From NCBI GenBank assembly GCA_022712735.1, contig JAFLKA010000522.1:1-9778 (forward strand): a DNA stretch of 9,778 nucleotides. The letters are read 5' to 3'. Source of the DNA: Marinosulfonomonas sp. (lineage in GTDB: Bacteria; Pseudomonadota; Alphaproteobacteria; Rhodobacterales; Rhodobacteraceae). Below the pieces are notes generated by a model. That model saw only the letters and a program-made list of their open reading frames with translations, made no database searches and was not told the origin of the DNA. Position numbers and translations under genes: made by a program. Of the stretch, positions 1-6,294 are shown piece after piece; position 1 is the stretch's first letter; the number at the start of each line of letters is the position of its first letter.

Positions 1-1
1 C

Positions 2-283
2 GAAGACACGCTCTGCACCTATCAGCCCCAAGGCGGGGCGATTATCACGCCGATGGTTCCGGCAACGGGTGCGATGCTCTGGGCCAAAGATGCCGAAACG
101 CATCTGGCCCGCATCCCCGGATTTGTGCGCCGTATGGTGCGGCGGCGCGCCGAGGATTACGTGCGCGGCGAGGGTCGTGCGGAAGTGACCAAAGACGATC
201 TGACCCTGCTGGCCAAACGCCGTTTTGGCGACGCTGGCCCGCCTGCGTTTGTGAAGAACATGCGAGGGCGCCCCGATGCATGA
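2..283 (+). CDS. PCP_red domain protein, C-terminal part (5' end outside window)
   Basis: The frame is open from base 2, so the gene most likely starts before the window; a start at the ATG at 53 cannot be excluded but has no convincing ribosome binding site. From the Trp in MLWAKDAE to about RRFGD, the protein matches the PCP_red pattern as I know it: an acidic/aromatic lead, a helix with ARIPGFVRRMVRRRAEDY, then a short second helix ending in a K/R-R-F-G motif. This domain forms the C-terminus of the BchB/ChlB subunit of light-independent protochlorophyllide reductase and also occurs alone or fused to other redox proteins. The visible part upstream of the domain (CTYQPQGGAIITP) is not one I can assign, so I do not call it bchB. 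It overlaps the next gene by 8 bp, suggesting translational coupling with a tetrapyrrole oxidase and a tetrapyrrole or electron-transfer role. Confidence 0.7.
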   Translation, partial: EDTLCTYQPQGGAIITPMVPATGAMLWAKDAETHLARIPGFVRRMVRRRAEDYVRGEGRAEVTKDDLTLLAKRRFGDAGPPAFVKNMRGRPDA

Positions 284-1652
284 TGTGATCGTCATTGGTG
301 GTGGAATTTCAGGGTTGGCGACTGCGCACGACCTGAGGATGCGCGGGTTGGATGTGCAATTGCTTGAGCGGCAAGTGCGTGTCGGTGGTAATGCCATATC
401 CGAGCGTTTTGACGGGTTTTTAATGGAACACGGGCCGACTACGTTTAATGCGTCGGTGCCCGAGGCGGTTGAGAAAATCCGCGAACTTGGCCTGCTGGAT
501 CAGGCCCATGATCTGGGGCCGAATGTAAAGCAGCGCTATCTACGGGACGGCGGCAAACTGACCGGCATTGCGGCCAGCCCGATGGGGTTCTTCAAATCGA
601 ACTACCTGTCTAAAACGGCACGGCTACGCATCCTGATGGAAGGGCTGATCCCGCGCAACAAATCTGGCAATGAAGAAACCATCCACGCCTTTGTTGCCCG
701 TCGCTTTGGCCGCGAATTTGCTGACAAGGTGATGGAGCCGATGGCGGCTGGAATTTTCATGGGCGATTCAAAGCAACTGTCGATCAGCGGCGCATTTCCC
801 AAACTGGCCGAGATGGAACAGGAACTTGGATCAATCACCCGAGGGGTTTTGCGGGCCAAACGCGGCTCTGAACCCGGACGGCATTTATATTCGTGGGACA
901 GGGGCATTGGCACCATCCCGCATAGGTTTGCAGCGGGGTTGGACACGCGGGTTCATACGGGTGTCACTGTTCTGGGGCTTTGCAAAACCGCATCCGGTTT
1001 CAAGGTGGAAACAAGCCACGGCACCCGCATGACCCGTGCGGTGGTTTTGGCTGTGCAACCCCATGTCGCGGCCAGCCTGTTGGAGACTATTGATCCGGAT
1101 GGAGCGGCTGCAACGGGTCAGATTGCAGCGCCGCCAATCAATGTGGCGTTCTTTGGCTATAGGCGGGAACAGGTCGAACACCCGCTGGATGGGTTGGGAT
1201 TTTTGGCAACCAAAGATGATGCTCGCATTCTGTCAGGTGCGCAGTTTGCCTCGACCATGTATCCGGGGCGCGCGCCTGACGGGTATGTGTCGATCTCGGC
1301 CTATGCGGGCGGGGTGCGCAATCCCGAACTGGCCAGCATGCCGGAGGCAGATTTAACCGCACAAATGCACACGGAACTGGCCGAGATGTTGGGCCTCAAG
1401 GGTGCGCCGGTTGTGACAAAAACCCGCCGTTGGGCGTTGGGCTTGCCGCAATACACCATTGGCCATACCGCGCGGCAAGCCGTGTTCAAGCAAACACCGG
1501 AGCGGGTAGAGGGGCTGTTTGTGACGGGGAATTATACCCAAGGTGTGTCTGTCGCCAATTGTCTGAAATCTGCGGCTGGAACGGCGGCTCATGTTGCAGA
1601 ATTGCTTGCGGAAAACCAGAAACCAGCGGGTGTTACTTCGGTAACCGGCTAG
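276..1652 (+). CDS. hemY: Protoporphyrinogen oxidase-like FAD flavoprotein (HemY type)
   Basis: 458 residues, close to the usual length for oxygen-dependent protoporphyrinogen IX oxidase, which makes protoporphyrin IX for heme and (bacterio)chlorophyll. The N-terminal Rossmann motif is G8-x-G10-x-x-G13 with the ribose-binding acidic residue E31, followed by VGGN (36-39). PPOX-like stretches follow: EHGPTTFNA near residue 52, FVARRFGREFADKVMEPMAAGIFMGD (written with its middle in view at about 139-164), AFPKLAEMEQELGSI, LPQYTIGH, and a C-terminal FAD-binding GLFVTGNYTQGVSVANCL. No membrane-spanning helix is evident. The ATG at 276 has GAGGG at 264-268, 7 bp upstream, and overlaps the end of the preceding gene by 8 bp. 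The 3' end overlaps the convergent response regulator gene inside one CTAG. HemY-type sequences are used unevenly in this order, where HemJ is common, so this could be a specialised paralogue acting on another tetrapyrrole or a related amine or carotenoid substrate. Confidence 0.8.
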   Translation: MHDVIVIGGGISGLATAHDLRMRGLDVQLLERQVRVGGNAISERFDGFLMEHGPTTFNASVPEAVEKIRELGLLDQAHDLGPNVKQRYLRDGGKLTGIAASPMGFFKSNYLSKTARLRILMEGLIPRNKSGNEETIHAFVARRFGREFADKVMEPMAAGIFMGDSKQLSISGAFPKLAEMEQELGSITRGVLRAKRGSEPGRHLYSWDRGIGTIPHRFAAGLDTRVHTGVTVLGLCKTASGFKVETSHGTRMTRAVVLAVQPHVAASLLETIDPDGAAATGQIAAPPINVAFFGYRREQVEHPLDGLGFLATKDDARILSGAQFASTMYPGRAPDGYVSISAYAGGVRNPELASMPEADLTAQMHTELAEMLGLKGAPVVTKTRRWALGLPQYTIGHTARQAVFKQTPERVEGLFVTGNYTQGVSVANCLKSAAGTAAHVAELLAENQKPAGVTSVTG

Positions 1653-2368
1653 GCGTTCACCTTCTCCACCGCGGCAATGAAACTGTAGCCAATCCCGTGG
1701 ATGGTTTTGATATACTCGGTCCCATCAACGCCGGAACCCAGTTTTTTACGCAACCGCATGATATGAACATCAATCGCCCGATCACCTGCAAAACTCTCGC
1801 GACCACGGGCGGCATCCAGCAACTGGTTGCGGTTGAAAACCGTGTGCGGATTGGTGACGAACATATACAGAATTTCAAATTCTGTGGTGGTCAGGGGCTC
1901 GGATTTGCCGGACCCTATGCGCAACAGCGAGCGTTCGTTCAAATTTACCGACCAGTCATCAAACTGATAAAGAACCGATTTGGGCGAGACCTGTTCAGCC
2001 GGTTTGCTACGGCGCAAAATGGTGCGCACCCGGGCCAGCAATTCGCGCGGCTCGTAGGGTTTGACCATGTAGTCATCGGCACCAAATTCCAGCCCGACAA
2101 CCCGATCAAAAGTTTCTGTGCTGCCCGACAGCACCAGAATGGGCAGGTTGGAATCGCGCCGGATATCGCGGGTGATATCCAACCCGCTTTTGCCCGGCAG
2201 CCCGATGTCCAGAATGCACAGGTCTACCTTTTCGCGGTCCAGAACCGCCTGCATCTCGCGCCCGTCAGCGGCGCACATCACGCTGTACCCCTGTTTTTCC
2301 AGATACCGCTTCAGAAACGAGGTGATCTGTGGGTCATCGTCAACAACAAGGATGAGTTCCTTTTGCAC
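1649..2368 (-). CDS. OmpR-family response regulator (receiver plus winged helix)
   Basis: I choose the GTG at 2368 as start (239 residues): a GAAGG Shine-Dalgarno lies 7 nt upstream and the receiver fold begins at once. A longer reading to the TTG at 2413 adds 15 residues without a binding site. The receiver domain (about 4-118) has the acidic pair D10/D11, phospho-acceptor D54 in LDIGLPGKSG, S81 at the Thr/Ser switch position, and K103 in VKPYEPREL. The C-terminal winged-helix DNA-binding domain (about 145-235) shows LTTTEFEILYMF, the recognition region DRAIDVHIMRLRKKLG, and the typical end TIHGIGYSF. It resembles TorR/ArcA-type regulators. It is divergent from a hybrid sensor kinase and probably acts with it, controlling genes by binding DNA when phosphorylated. 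Target genes cannot be told from the sequence; the shared spacer, including a small inverted repeat, is a candidate for autoregulation. Confidence 0.92.
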   Translation of the reverse strand: MQKELILVVDDDPQITSFLKRYLEKQGYSVMCAADGREMQAVLDREKVDLCILDIGLPGKSGLDITRDIRRDSNLPILVLSGSTETFDRVVGLEFGADDYMVKPYEPRELLARVRTILRRSKPAEQVSPKSVLYQFDDWSVNLNERSLLRIGSGKSEPLTTTEFEILYMFVTNPHTVFNRNQLLDAARGRESFAGDRAIDVHIMRLRKKLGSGVDGTEYIKTIHGIGYSFIAAVEKVNA

Positions 2369-2375
2369 GGGCAAG

Positions 2376-2380
2376 CCTTC
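2376..2380 (-). promoter_or_regulatory. Ribosome binding site deciding the response regulator start
   Basis: On the - strand this reads GAAGG, 7 nt before the GTG at 2368. It supports a 239-residue protein over the longer TTG-initiated reading from 2413. Confidence 0.7.
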
Positions 2381-2421
2381 AATAATTAGAATCGATAGTG
2401 CCACATTATCCAAATTCCGAC

Positions 2422-2437
2422 ATTTCGCACCCGAAAT
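2422..2437. repeat. Inverted repeat in divergent regulator/kinase spacer (possible operator)
   Basis: ATTTCG and CGAAAT form perfect 6-bp arms around a 4-bp CACC spacer. The site sits in the spacer between the divergent response regulator and kinase genes, about 54 bp from the former start and 78 bp from the latter. The position suits an operator, but OmpR-type regulators more often bind direct repeats, so the assignment is tentative. I saw no convincing -35/-10 pair in this spacer. Confidence 0.35.
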
Positions 2438-2515
2438 CTGGATTAATACGCAGCAAATGATGGAAATTCACCCCTGGATGGCCTAAGATTTGCGAATATC
2501 GGCAAGAGGCCAGAA

Positions 2516-4762
2516 ATGTTACCAACCCCGCAGAAAACCAACCCGAAACGCCGTCGGCGGATGATGCCGATCGCGGTGACGGGTGCGGTGATCTTGCTGC
2601 TGATTTTGGCGGTGATGCTGGCCCTTAGTAACGAGACCGGCGCGCGGTTCCGCAATATCAAAACCGGCTGGGAAGAATATTCACAAGCGGCCGATCCGCG
2701 CGGCATATGGATATCGGAAATCCGTGGTTATTTCGGCTATGGCGGGATGATCCACAACTTCAAAAACTACGTGCTGCGGCAAGACGCGAAATACGAACAA
2801 ACCTTGCGGATCCAAAGCCGTTTACTGATGGACGCGATTGAAACATATCAGGCGTCCGGACCGGATGCGATTGAACAGGAGGCATTGGCGCGGATCAAGC
2901 GCGTGGTCGAGGAATACACGCGCAATATCGAAATTATCAGCAACAGCGTCATTGAAGGTAAAACGGCTGAACAGATTGATGCGCTGGTGCGGGTGGATGA
3001 TTCTGGCGCATTGCAGGCGCTTTCGGTTTTGGAGCGCCATTGGCTGGATGGCCGACAGCGAAATCTGAATACCATTGTTGCGGCCCTGTCCGAAGGTGAT
3101 GCGCTGGTGCGCTCTCTGGCGGGTGTGATGGTGCTGCTGACTGCCCTTGTGGGCCTAATCGCAATGATGATTTTTACCCTTGTTGGCAATGCGTTACGCT
3201 CAAATGCAGCGCAGTTGAAAGAACTTGAGGCGCGCAAAATCGCGCAAGTCGCGGAACGCAAACTGGCGTGGGTGGTGCAGCAAAGCCCGGCCTCGATCAT
3301 GATCACGGATACGCATGGCAAGATCGAGTTTGCCAATCGAAAATTGCTGGAAATGACCGGATATTCCGAAGACGAGCTGATCGGAAAATCCCCGAGCATT
3401 CTGAAATCCGGGCATACACCGGAAGCCGCCTACAAGGACATCTGGAAGCGTCTTAGTCAAGGTCAGCCATGGCATGGAATTTTTAAAAATCTGCGAAAAG
3501 ACGGCAGCCATTACTGGGCAAAGACAAGCCTGCTGCCGTTGCTGAATGAACAAGGCGAAACCACAAACTATATTGGTGTGGGCGAGGACATCACCGAAAA
3601 ACGCCATGTGGATGAGCAGATCGCGCAGGTGCAAAAGATGGAGGCGGTGGGCATTCTGGCCGGCTCGATCGCGCATGATTTCAACAATGTGCTGATGACG
3701 ATTATCGGAAATACAGAGCTGATAAAACTTGAAGCCGATGATTTGGGGGCGCCTGAGGAGCTGCAACATTCGATTGAACACATTGAAATTGCCTCGCGGC
3801 GGGCCCGTGCCCTGATCCAGCAACTGCTGACGTTCGCACGCCAACAGCCGGGGCGGGCGCGGCGTTTAGAGCTGCACGAGGCGATTGAAGAAGCCCTTGA
3901 GCTGATCCGTGTTTCCACCTCGCCATCGGTCAGGATCAGCTTTGAATCGAAGGTGAAGCAAGCCGCAACCGAAATTGACCCCACGGCGTTTTTCCAGATT
4001 GTAATGAACCTGTGCCACAATGCGGTCGAGGCGATTGGTGATAAGGGTGGGGAAATTGAACTGCGTCTTAGCCGGATCAGGAAGGGGGGTAAAAACGGCC
4101 TGAAACCCCTTCCCAAAGGGGCAATAGGAACCATCAAACTGGAGATTGACGACAACGGCCCGGGAATTCCTGTGGCCATTCAGAAAAAGGTATTCGAGCC
4201 GTTCTTTTCCACCAAACCGGTTGGCAAGGGCACCGGACTTGGCCTTGCTATTGTTCGCAACTGGGTCGAGGAATCCGATGGTCAGGTTCTGCTGGACAGC
4301 AGTCCGCAAAGAGGCAGCTGTTTTACGATCCTGTTTCCTGAATATAAAGTGGTCGATAGCAAAACAGAACAACAGGACCGTGTCCCCAGAGGGCATGAAC
4401 ATATCCTGCTGGTCGATGACGAGGAGGAGCTGCTTTACACCATCCGCCGGATGATGGCGCGGCTGGGATATCGGGTCGAGGCATTCTCGGACCCGACCCT
4501 TGCCTTGCATGCATTTCGCGCCAACCCGCAAAGCTATGATGCCATTGTTACCGATATGATGATGCCGGGGATGAATGGCGCGGAACTGATCACAGCCCTA
4601 CATGAAATCCGCAGCGATCTGCCTGCGATGATGATCAGTAGCTATATGCTGGAAGGGTCGCTTCCCGACGGGTTTGAGGGGGTAGTGAAGGTGCAAAAGC
4701 CGGTTAATATGGCCGGTCTGGCCGAGGCAATGCGCCTTGCGCTTGATGCAAAGCAAGGCTGA
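2516..4762 (+). CDS. Membrane hybrid sensor histidine kinase (PAS-HisKA-HATPase-REC)
   Basis: 748 residues; the ATG at 2516 has AAGAGG at 2504-2509, 6 nt upstream. A basic N-terminus (KRRRR) leads into a membrane helix at about 18-38, an extracytoplasmic sensor region of about 160 residues, and a second helix at about 200-226. A PAS domain (about 250-365) carries ANRKLLEMTGYSEDELIGKS and ends in GVGEDITEKR. The dimerisation/phosphotransfer helix has H387 in AGSIAHDFNNVL, the H-D-F-N-N type seen in CckA-like hybrids. The ATPase domain shows the N box (N502 in MNLCHNAVEAI), G1 (DDNGPGIP, 545-552) and G2 (GKGTGLGL, 570-577). The C-terminal receiver has D634/D635, acceptor D680 in VTDMMMPGMNG, and K728. 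All key residues are present, so it should be active. It is divergent from an OmpR-family regulator, its likely partner. The signal is unknown; the sensor region holds a FGYGGMIHNFKNYVLR stretch (73-88). Confidence 0.93.
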   Translation: MLPTPQKTNPKRRRRMMPIAVTGAVILLLILAVMLALSNETGARFRNIKTGWEEYSQAADPRGIWISEIRGYFGYGGMIHNFKNYVLRQDAKYEQTLRIQSRLLMDAIETYQASGPDAIEQEALARIKRVVEEYTRNIEIISNSVIEGKTAEQIDALVRVDDSGALQALSVLERHWLDGRQRNLNTIVAALSEGDALVRSLAGVMVLLTALVGLIAMMIFTLVGNALRSNAAQLKELEARKIAQVAERKLAWVVQQSPASIMITDTHGKIEFANRKLLEMTGYSEDELIGKSPSILKSGHTPEAAYKDIWKRLSQGQPWHGIFKNLRKDGSHYWAKTSLLPLLNEQGETTNYIGVGEDITEKRHVDEQIAQVQKMEAVGILAGSIAHDFNNVLMTIIGNTELIKLEADDLGAPEELQHSIEHIEIASRRARALIQQLLTFARQQPGRARRLELHEAIEEALELIRVSTSPSVRISFESKVKQAATEIDPTAFFQIVMNLCHNAVEAIGDKGGEIELRLSRIRKGGKNGLKPLPKGAIGTIKLEIDDNGPGIPVAIQKKVFEPFFSTKPVGKGTGLGLAIVRNWVEESDGQVLLDSSPQRGSCFTILFPEYKVVDSKTEQQDRVPRGHEHILLVDDEEELLYTIRRMMARLGYRVEAFSDPTLALHAFRANPQSYDAIVTDMMMPGMNGAELITALHEIRSDLPAMMISSYMLEGSLPDGFEGVVKVQKPVNMAGLAEAMRLALDAKQG

Positions 4763-4804
4763 TCCGTTACAATAATTTACAAAGCGAAATGTAATGTAAC
4801 GGAT
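4762..4804. repeat. Long compound inverted repeat after the kinase gene
   Basis: Outer arms ATCCGTTACA (4762-4771) and TGTAACGGAT (4795-4804) are perfect 10-bp complements. Nested inside are TTACA (4777-4781) and TGTAA (4790-4794) around an 8-nt loop; the two right arms are contiguous while the left arms are split by ATAAT. The element begins on the last base of the kinase stop codon and lies about 80 bp before the nitroreductase start. It could be a transcription-end or RNA-stabilising hairpin, although no T-run follows on the + strand, or a dimeric operator for the downstream gene. GGAT at 4801-4804 could also pair with ATCC at 4810-4813, giving a small alternative structure. Confidence 0.6.
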
Positions 4805-4871
4805 ATTAAATCCTGATGAAACATCACGGGGATATCCATTACGTGCGCGGCTTGGCTGCGCCATTTGGCAT

Positions 4872-4878
4872 GAGGGGA
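4872..4878 (+). promoter_or_regulatory. Ribosome binding site deciding the nitroreductase start
   Basis: GAGGGGA lies 6 nt before the ATG at 4885. The in-frame ATG at 4816, 23 codons earlier, has no comparable site, so the shorter protein is preferred. Confidence 0.75.
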
Positions 4879-4884
4879 ATTTGC

Positions 4885-5505
4885 ATGAACACGGTGGTGC
4901 GTAAGTTTACAGAAGTTCCGGTCGTTTCATCTGAAAACGATGTGATCAAGGCGATCCTGTCGCGCCATTCGGTGTCACCAAAACGTGTGGTGGCTCCAGG
5001 GCCGGATGCGGACCAGATCCTTGAGTTGATGTCCGCCGCTGCCGCCGCCCCTGACCACGGAAAATTGCGGCCATGGAGGTTCATAAATTTCCCCGAAAAC
5101 AGTCGTGGCCAGTTGGCTGATGTGTTTCAGGCCGCGTTGCTGGAACGTATGCCAGATGCAAGTGCCGAAGCCCTGTCACGCGCCCGCGAAAAAGCCAGCC
5201 GCGCCCCTGTGGTTCTGGGGCTGGTGCTGCGTCTGGACCATGAAATCGGCATTCCGCATGTGGATGACCAACTGGTATCCGGCGGTGCTGCGTTGCAAAA
5301 CGTATTGCTGGGTGCACACGCGATGGGCTTTGGTGCCCGCGCCCTAAGCGGTCAGGCCGTTCGCACGGCGGCATTTCGCAGGGCCCTGAATATTGCTGCT
5401 GATGAAATTTTCCTGTGTTTTATCGCTATTGGCACCCCGACATCGGCGCCCAGACGTAACGCACGTCCTGCACCTGAAACCTTGCTCACACAGTGGACGG
5501 GATAG
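4885..5505 (+). CDS. Nitroreductase family protein, YdjA-like
   Basis: 206 residues from the ATG at 4885, slightly longer than E. coli YdjA as I recall it. The family uses FMN and NAD(P)H to reduce nitro or other electron-poor groups; the physiological substrate is usually unknown. Visible features are the N-terminal phosphate-binding ILSRHSVSP (R27, H28, S29), the YdjA-like APDHGKLRPWRF (55-66), and near the C-terminus GAALQNVLLGAHAMGFGARALSG, which matches the family's helix and flavin-contacting loop, followed by a FIAIGTPT strand. It has no signal peptide or membrane helix, so it is cytoplasmic. It follows the kinase gene after a spacer of about 120 bp containing a strong inverted repeat, so it may be transcribed separately. 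It converges on the caiD-like gene with 3 bp between stops. The poorly conserved N-terminal 15 residues could be a short extension. Confidence 0.85.
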   Translation: MNTVVRKFTEVPVVSSENDVIKAILSRHSVSPKRVVAPGPDADQILELMSAAAAAPDHGKLRPWRFINFPENSRGQLADVFQAALLERMPDASAEALSRAREKASRAPVVLGLVLRLDHEIGIPHVDDQLVSGGAALQNVLLGAHAMGFGARALSGQAVRTAAFRRALNIAADEIFLCFIAIGTPTSAPRRNARPAPETLLTQWTG

Positions 5506-5512
5506 CCGCTAT
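5502..5512. repeat. Small palindrome carrying both convergent stop codons
   Basis: ATAGC-C-GCTAT is a perfect 5-bp inverted repeat with one central base. Its left arm carries the TAG of the nitroreductase gene and its right arm the TAG of the convergent caiD-like gene. It is too short to be a normal terminator and no other terminator fits between the genes. Confidence 0.6.
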
Positions 5513-6294
5513 TTGCCCTTCCAGACCGGATCACGTTTTTCGGCAAAGGCGCGGGCCCCTTCCAGTTGGTCGTCTGATGAGTAGAGCGCTTTGACGGTTG
5601 AAAATTTGCTGCCGGTGATCATATCGAGCGCGTCCTGAAACTTCATGTTCTCGGCCTCGCGCACCACTTCCTTGATTGCGGCCTGCACCAATGGCGGGCC
5701 ATCCGCCAGTTCCGCCGCCAGCGCGTGCGCCTTTTCCATCAGCACATCTGCGGCATGGATATGGTTCACAAACCCCCATTTATGCGCCTCCTGAACGTCC
5801 AGCCAGCGCCCTGTCAGCAGCATGTCCATCGCCACGTGATAGGGGATGCGTTTGGGCAGTTTTAACGAGGCCGCGTCCGCAATAGTGCCCGACCGGATTT
5901 CGGGCAGCGCGAAACTGGCGTGATCTGCCGCGAGGATCAAATCGCAAGACAGCGCCAATTCCAGCCCGCCACCACAGGCGATGCCATTCACAGCCGCAAT
6001 CACTACCTTGTTCATATCTGGCAGTTCCTGCAATCCGCCAAAGCCGCCGATGCCGTAATCACCATCGACCGCATCACCATCAGCGGCAGCTTTCAAATCC
6101 CAGCCGGGGCAAAAGAACTTGTCACCCGCGCCCGTCAGGATCGCCACCCGCAACGCGGGATCATCGCGGAAATCGGCGAACACCTGCCCCATGATCCGGC
6201 TGGTGGCCAGATCAATGGCGTTGGCCTTGGGCCGGTCCAGAGTGATCTCCAGCACCTTGCCGACAATGCGGGTTTTGATCGGGGTTTCAGTCAT
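5509..6294 (-). CDS. caiD: Carnitinyl-CoA dehydratase-like crotonase (CaiD)
   Basis: 261 residues, the same length as E. coli CaiD, which interconverts crotonobetainyl-CoA and L-carnitinyl-CoA by hydration/dehydration. Resemblance runs end to end: EITLDRPKANAID near the start, LRVAILTGAG, the oxyanion-hole stretch FFCPGWDLKAAADG (about 60-73), IAAVNGIACGGGLELALSCD (99-118), and a CaiD-like C-terminus ending AFAEKRDPVWKGK. The two catalytic glutamates expected from the crotonase family are present: E112 in GGGLE and E132 in ALPE. The loop after E132 reads GTIADAASLKLP and lacks the paired glycines I recall in E. coli CaiD, so a different CoA substrate is possible. The ATG at 6294 has AGGAG (6301-6305 on the + strand), 6 nt upstream, and overlaps the ligase gene by 8 bp, indicating coupling. 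An enoyl-CoA hydratase for a related beta-oxidation substrate is the main alternative. Confidence 0.85.
   Translation of the reverse strand: MTETPIKTRIVGKVLEITLDRPKANAIDLATSRIMGQVFADFRDDPALRVAILTGAGDKFFCPGWDLKAAADGDAVDGDYGIGGFGGLQELPDMNKVVIAAVNGIACGGGLELALSCDLILAADHASFALPEIRSGTIADAASLKLPKRIPYHVAMDMLLTGRWLDVQEAHKWGFVNHIHAADVLMEKAHALAAELADGPPLVQAAIKEVVREAENMKFQDALDMITGSKFSTVKALYSSDDQLEGARAFAEKRDPVWKGK

Noticed and set aside
1430..2389. Open frame of 319 codons on the + strand, longer than the response regulator it faces
   Set aside because: It lies antisense to a clear receiver/winged-helix protein and inside the end of the hemY-like gene, and its translation has no recognisable domain. It is a shadow of GC-rich coding on the other strand.
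3200..4531. Long open frames on the - strand within the kinase gene
   Set aside because: The + strand encodes an intact kinase with all expected motifs; the opposite-strand translations are low-complexity and show no family features.
4777..4794. Possible PpsR/CrtJ photosynthesis regulator site, given nearby tetrapyrrole genes
   Set aside because: The expected half-site order is TGT-N12-ACA. Here it is TTACA-N8-TGTAA, the opposite orientation, and the site is not next to the tetrapyrrole genes.
4816..4884. Upstream in-frame ATG extending the nitroreductase by 23 residues
   Set aside because: It has no good ribosome binding site, while the ATG at 4885 has GAGGGGA at ideal distance and begins near the family's conserved part.
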